Below, piece by piece: positions 60,433 through 64,000 of a stretch of 64,000 bases of DNA. The stretch lies in NCBI RefSeq assembly GCF_009296025.1, contig NZ_CP045178.1, positions 7,192,001 to 7,256,000 of the forward strand, in the 5' to 3' direction. The position numbers and the translations under genes are program-made. Positions within the stretch are counted from its first letter, which is position 1; each line of letters begins with the position of its first letter. The stretch is from Streptomyces tsukubensis. Lineage in GTDB: Bacteria; Actinomycetota; Actinomycetes; Streptomycetales; Streptomycetaceae. Below the pieces are notes generated by a model. The model saw only the letters and a program-made list of their open reading frames with translations, did no database searches and had not been told where the DNA came from.

Positions 60433-61853
60433 CAGGAACTCCCGGCACCGCGAACCCCACGACCGACACCTCCGTGACCGGCCCCACCCCGCTCCTCGTC
60501 ATCGACGTCGTCGGGCTCACCCCCAGGCTCCTCGAACACATGCCGAGGCTGAAACAGCTCGGGCGCAGCGGCTCCTCGGCGCCGCTCGGCACCGTGCTGC
60601 CCGCCGTCACCTGCGCGGCCCAGTCCACCTTCCTCACCGGCACCCTCCCGGCCGAACACGGCATCGTCGGCAACGGCTGGTACTTCCGCGAACTCGGCGA
60701 CGTACTGCTCTGGCGTCAGCACAACGGGCTCGTCTCGGGCGACCGGCTCTGGGACGCGGCCAGACGCGCCCACCCCGGCTACACGGTCGCCAACATCTGC
60801 TGGTGGTACGCGATGGGGGCGGACACCGACTGGACGGTGACCCCGCGCCCGGTCTACTACGCGGACGGCCGCAAGGAACCCGACTGCTACACCCGGCCGC
60901 CCGAGCTGCACGACGAACTGGAGGAGAAGCTGGGCACCTTCCCGCTCTTCCACTTCTGGGGACCCGGCGCCGACATCGTCTCCTCGCGGTGGATCGTGGA
61001 CGCGACCCGTCACATCATCGGCAGCCGCCGACCCGACCTGGCGCTCTGCTACGTACCGCACCTCGACTACGACCTCCAGCGTTTCGGCCCCGACGATCCG
61101 AGGTCGTGGAAGGCGGCGGCCGAGCTGGACGCCGTACTCGCACCGCTGCTGGACGACGCGGCGGCGGAGGGCCGCACGGTCGTCGCGCTCTCCGAGTACG
61201 GCATCACCCGCGTCAGCCGCTCCGTCGACATCAACCGGGTGCTGCGCCGCGCGGGTCTCGTGGAGGTGCACACCCAGGACGGCATGGAGTACCTGGACCC
61301 GATGGCGTCGCGTGCCTTCGCCGTCGCCGACCACCAGATCGCCCATGTCTACGTCCGCCGCCCCGAGGATCTGGAGGCGGCCCGCGCGGCGCTGAGCGGC
61401 CTGGACGGTATCGATCAACTGCTGGACGACGAGGGCAAGAAGGCGCACGGACTCGACCACGAGCGGGCCGGCGACCTGGTGGCCGTAGCGGAACCCGACG
61501 CCTGGTTCACGTACTACTACTGGCTGGACGACGCCCGCGCGCCCGACTTCGCGCAGCTCGTGGAGATCCACCGCAAGCCGGGATACGACCCGGTGGAACT
61601 CTTCATGGACCCGCTCGACCCCTATGTGCGGCTGCGGGCGGCGGGGGCGGTGGCCCGCAAGAAGCTCGGCATGCGCTACCGGATGGCCGTGGTGCCGCTG
61701 GACGCCTCGCCCATCAGGGGCAGTCACGGGCGGCTGCCGCCGAGCGTGGACGAAGGTCCGATGGTCCTGTGCTCGACCCCAGAAGCCGTCGATGGCCCGG
61801 TCAGGGCCACCGATGTCAAGTCCCTGCTCCTGAACCTCGCCGGTCTGCGCTGA
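60429..61853 (+). CDS. eboF: Alkaline-phosphatase-superfamily phosphodiesterase (EboF-like)
   Basis: A 474-residue protein of the nucleotide pyrophosphatase/phosphodiesterase family. VIDVVG (Asp26) and PAVTC (Thr61, nucleophile position), followed by STFLTGTLPAEHGIVGNGWYF, match well. The second metal site is altered: HLDYDLQRFGP has Gln217 where DxxGH is usual, and LSEYG (255-258) replaces SDHG. ADHQIAHVYV keeps a late His. It may act on a phosphate ester or diphosphate of the pathway intermediate, with unusual metal use. It is the last coupled gene of the operon. Confidence 0.86.
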   Translation: MTGTPGTANPTTDTSVTGPTPLLVIDVVGLTPRLLEHMPRLKQLGRSGSSAPLGTVLPAVTCAAQSTFLTGTLPAEHGIVGNGWYFRELGDVLLWRQHNGLVSGDRLWDAARRAHPGYTVANICWWYAMGADTDWTVTPRPVYYADGRKEPDCYTRPPELHDELEEKLGTFPLFHFWGPGADIVSSRWIVDATRHIIGSRRPDLALCYVPHLDYDLQRFGPDDPRSWKAAAELDAVLAPLLDDAAAEGRTVVALSEYGITRVSRSVDINRVLRRAGLVEVHTQDGMEYLDPMASRAFAVADHQIAHVYVRRPEDLEAARAALSGLDGIDQLLDDEGKKAHGLDHERAGDLVAVAEPDAWFTYYYWLDDARAPDFAQLVEIHRKPGYDPVELFMDPLDPYVRLRAAGAVARKKLGMRYRMAVVPLDASPIRGSHGRLPPSVDEGPMVLCSTPEAVDGPVRATDVKSLLLNLAGLR

Positions 61854-61891
61854 CAGCTCTCCGGTCCGCCCTGACATAAGGAGTTCCGCAC

Positions 61892-62974
61892 ATGAGCCGC
61901 AAGAAGCCTGTCGACATCGAACTCGCCCAGAAACTCAGCAGACGCAACATGCTCGGGGTCACCGCCGGCGTCGGCGCGGCGGCCCTGCTCGGCCTGTCGG
62001 CCACCTCCGCCGCCGCGCACGGCGGCGGCCACGGCGGCGGCCACGGCGGCGGTCATGGCGGCGGCCACGGTGGTGGGCACGGCCACGGCACCCCCGTACT
62101 GCCCAAGGACCGCCTGGGCATCCAGCTCTACTCCCTGCGCGACAAGGTCGCGGAACTCGGCTTCGCCAAGGTCTTCGACGAGCTGGAGCGCTTCGGCTAC
62201 GACGAGGTGGAGTACGCCGGCTACACCCAGGGCGACGTGGGCGCCCTCACTCTGCCGCAACTCGCCAGGCTGGCCCGTGACCACGGACTGAACGGCATCG
62301 GCAGCCACGTCAACTACTACGACGACAACAACCCGAACGCCTACAGCTTCGCGCAGAACCTCAACAAGGTCCTCGACGACGCCCAGACGCTCGGTCTCGA
62401 ACACATCGGCACGGCGTCGGGACCCTTCCGCTACGGCTCCACCGTCGACGCCTGGAAGCGGGCCGCCGCGGACTTCAACACCTACGGCGCCGCCGCCAGG
62501 AAGCGCGGAATGAAGTTCTACCAGCACAACCACGGGGAGGAGTTCTCCTTCGCCACCGACCAGCCCAACGTCCGCCTCTACGACGTGCTGCTCGCCGAGA
62601 CCGACCCGAAGCTGGTCTACCTGGAGATGGACATCTACTGGGCCTTCACCGGACAGTTCCGCTTCAGCAAGACCCCCGAGGGCAAACCGGCGCCGTTCGA
62701 GCCGATCGACTACGTCCTCAAGCACCCGGACCGCTACCCGCTCTTCCACGTCAAGGACGGCACGCACAACGACGCGGCCCGCGACGGATACGACATGACG
62801 GACGTCGGTGACGGGGAGATCGACTACAAGACCTTCATCTCGACCGTCAACAAGACCCGCGGTGGACGGCGTGACCACCACTGGCAGGTCGAGCACGACA
62901 ACCCGGTCAGCTCCATCGACTTCGCCCGCAAGTCCGCGGACCACCTGCACTCGCTGCGCGAGGGCCGCCACTGA
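61892..62974 (+). CDS. Tat-exported sugar isomerase-like TIM barrel with His-Gly repeat
   Basis: A 360-residue protein; the ATG at 61892 follows AAGGAG, 38 bases after eboF. Residues 1-42 are a twin-arginine signal (LSRRNMLGVTAGVGAAALLG). Residues ~43-66 are HGGG repeats ending HGHG, likely to bind metal ions or stay disordered. The TIM-barrel domain follows (LGIQLYSLRD, MKFYQHNHGEEF, LVYLEMDIYWAF, PLFHVKDGTH, HHWQVEHDNP) with the metal-ligand residues of the xylose-isomerase-like family. It works outside the membrane, so it may act on a sugar released by the secreted five-domain protein (inference). Confidence 0.9.
   Translation: MSRKKPVDIELAQKLSRRNMLGVTAGVGAAALLGLSATSAAAHGGGHGGGHGGGHGGGHGGGHGHGTPVLPKDRLGIQLYSLRDKVAELGFAKVFDELERFGYDEVEYAGYTQGDVGALTLPQLARLARDHGLNGIGSHVNYYDDNNPNAYSFAQNLNKVLDDAQTLGLEHIGTASGPFRYGSTVDAWKRAAADFNTYGAAARKRGMKFYQHNHGEEFSFATDQPNVRLYDVLLAETDPKLVYLEMDIYWAFTGQFRFSKTPEGKPAPFEPIDYVLKHPDRYPLFHVKDGTHNDAARDGYDMTDVGDGEIDYKTFISTVNKTRGGRRDHHWQVEHDNPVSSIDFARKSADHLHSLREGRH
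62018..62089 (+). repeat. 12-bp coding repeats (HGGG x5)
   Basis: Five 12-bp units CACGGCGGCGGC, with two six-base CACGGC units after them, lie in frame in the Tat-exported TIM-barrel gene. Confidence 0.9.
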
Positions 62975-62993
62975 CACCGGCGCCGCGGCGCCA

Positions 62994-63035
62994 CGACACC
63001 GGCCGCGCCCCCGCTCGGGGGCGCGGCCGGTGTCG
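62994..63035. terminator. Perfect 19-bp bidirectional hairpin
   Basis: The 19 bases at 62994-63012 (CGACACCGGCCGCGCCCCC) are exactly complementary to 63017-63035, with a four-base loop. It lies between the 3' ends of the TIM-barrel and the OFA genes and can end both transcripts. Confidence 0.9.
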
Positions 63036-63051
63036 TCGTGTCCGAAGCGGC

Positions 63052-64000
63052 TCAGCCGCCCCTGACCTTCGGCAGCCCGGGATGCCGAAGGAACAGCGCG
63101 AGCCCCGCGGACACCAGAGCCACCACCCCGGCCGTGGTGTAGGCGCCGTCGTAGCCCCACTTGTCGATCACCATCGAGCCGAGTCCCGTACCGAAGAGGC
63201 CACTGACCACCTTGCCGCTGTAGGCGATCCCGTAGTTGGTGGCGTTGTTGTTCTCGCCGAAGTAGTCGGGGACGATCGAGGCGAACATCGGGTAGAACGC
63301 GCCGCCGCCGAACCCGGAGAAGAAGGCGAAGACCAGGAACAGCCACTCGCTGTTGATGTCGCCCGCCCACATCACACCGAACTGGGAGAGCCCGAGCACC
63401 AGAATCACGAAGATCAGGGCGTTCTTGCGGCCCCACAGATCGGAGAGCCAGCCGACGACACCGCGGCCGACCCCGTTGACGATGGAGAGGATGCCCGCGG
63501 ACTGCGCGGCGACCAGCGGACCGAAACCCACCTCCTTGGCGAAGGGGACCTGGAAAGAGACACCGAAGATGGACACCCCCGCCGTGATCACCAGAAGCAG
63601 CCAGATGAGCGGGAGCTGCCCGGTCCTGATGGCTTCCATGGGGGTGTACTGCTTCGCCGCGGGCGGGTTCTTCTCCAGCGCCCTCGCCGTCTTCGCGTTC
63701 GCCCGGCCGTGTGTGAGCGGGTCGACCCCGGCCGGCCACCAGTTCTTCGGCGGGTCCTTGAAGAACCAGCCGCAGACCAGCAGCACGATCAGCACGTACA
63801 CGCCGATGAGGTCGAGCACCGTACGGTAATTACCGGTGTCGAAGGCGAAGTTGAAGATGAAGATGAAAGGCACTGCGCCGTACGCGAAGCCGCCGTTGAC
63901 GAACCCCGTCTTCCCGCCCCGCTTCTCCGGATACCACTTGCCCGTCATATTGATGCAGGTCGAATAGACGAGACCGGATCCGACACCGCCCAGGAGACCG
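63052..64000 (-). CDS. OFA-family (oxalate/formate type) MFS transporter, C-terminal part; 5' end outside window
   Basis: A partial gene running off the right edge; about 315 residues are visible. It opens with GLLGGVGSGLVYSTCINMTGKWYPEKRGGKTGFVNGGFAYG, the OFA helix 4-5 region. Then come a loop with FKDPPKNWWPAG and six further hydrophobic segments, with FGENNNATNYGIAYSGK in the helix 11 position. It lacks a small-subunit gene downstream. The sequence differs clearly from the OFA gene at 38271, so this is a separate paralogue of unknown substrate. Confidence 0.88.
   Translation of the reverse strand, partial: GLLGGVGSGLVYSTCINMTGKWYPEKRGGKTGFVNGGFAYGAVPFIFIFNFAFDTGNYRTVLDLIGVYVLIVLLVCGWFFKDPPKNWWPAGVDPLTHGRANAKTARALEKNPPAAKQYTPMEAIRTGQLPLIWLLLVITAGVSIFGVSFQVPFAKEVGFGPLVAAQSAGILSIVNGVGRGVVGWLSDLWGRKNALIFVILVLGLSQFGVMWAGDINSEWLFLVFAFFSGFGGGAFYPMFASIVPDYFGENNNATNYGIAYSGKVVSGLFGTGLGSMVIDKWGYDGAYTTAGVVALVSAGLALFLRHPGLPKVRGG

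Overview
The window is very GC-rich (well above 70% by eye), uses many GTG and a few TTG starts with GGAGG-type ribosome sites, has tightly overlapping operons (ATGA/GTGA) and Streptomyces-type families (DUF2795 protein, SCO3242-family prenyltransferase, extra DnaK, narGHJI, FCD-type GntR regulators, Tat lipoproteins). I read it as chromosomal DNA of a Streptomyces or close relative. No rRNA, tRNA, CRISPR array, phage or intact insertion sequence was seen.

Left part (1-19.4 kb): the end of an ABC-F ATPase gene; a secreted GH33 sialidase preceded by an array of 7-bp operator-like repeats; a DUF2795 protein; a pair made of a lysine-free aminotransferase-fold protein and a NAPE-PLD-like metallo-beta-lactamase (MBL) hydrolase; a second MBL hydrolase coupled to a DedA membrane protein; a small resolvase-fold protein behind a perfect palindrome; a holin/alkaline-phosphatase fusion; a DUF6345 putative cysteine peptidase; an OsmC protein; a secreted phosphodiester glycosidase/metallophosphoesterase whose C-terminus is altered by a 28-bp tandem duplication; and a solitary dnaK with an HspR (HAIR) box.

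Middle part (19.5-42.6 kb): a complete narGHJI nitrate reductase operon on the minus strand; a TetX-family flavin monooxygenase; a pterin-4a-carbinolamine dehydratase; an aldo/keto reductase; an AMP-forming acyl-CoA synthetase; an MFS drug exporter divergent from an Lrp regulator; a LysR regulator divergent from a bile-acid-symporter-like protein; then FdhD, an OFA-family (oxalate/formate type) transporter with its small partner protein, a KAS III and an FCD GntR regulator. The GntR gene and the OFA gene share a near-identical upstream motif. A near-perfect palindrome of about 168 bp lies between the BASS and fdhD genes.

Right part (42.8-64 kb): a ROK regulator, a ribose-type (CUT2) sugar ABC importer, a Gfo/Idh/MocA oxidoreductase and a TIM-barrel isomerase look like one sugar or cyclitol uptake and oxidation operon. 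A five-domain secreted protein (GSDH, PKD, CBM6-like, ThuA, DUF1080) follows. Then comes a seven-gene, translationally coupled ebo-type cluster (inositol-phosphate-synthase-like, UbiA prenyltransferase, TIM barrel, EboA, TatD hydrolase, EboE, EboF), a Tat-exported His/Gly-repeat TIM-barrel protein, and at the edge a partial second OFA transporter. The most unusual feature is that a myo-inositol-phosphate-synthase-like enzyme sits where other ebo clusters carry a dehydroquinate-synthase-like sugar-phosphate cyclase. This suggests an actinobacterial variant making a prenylated cyclitol.
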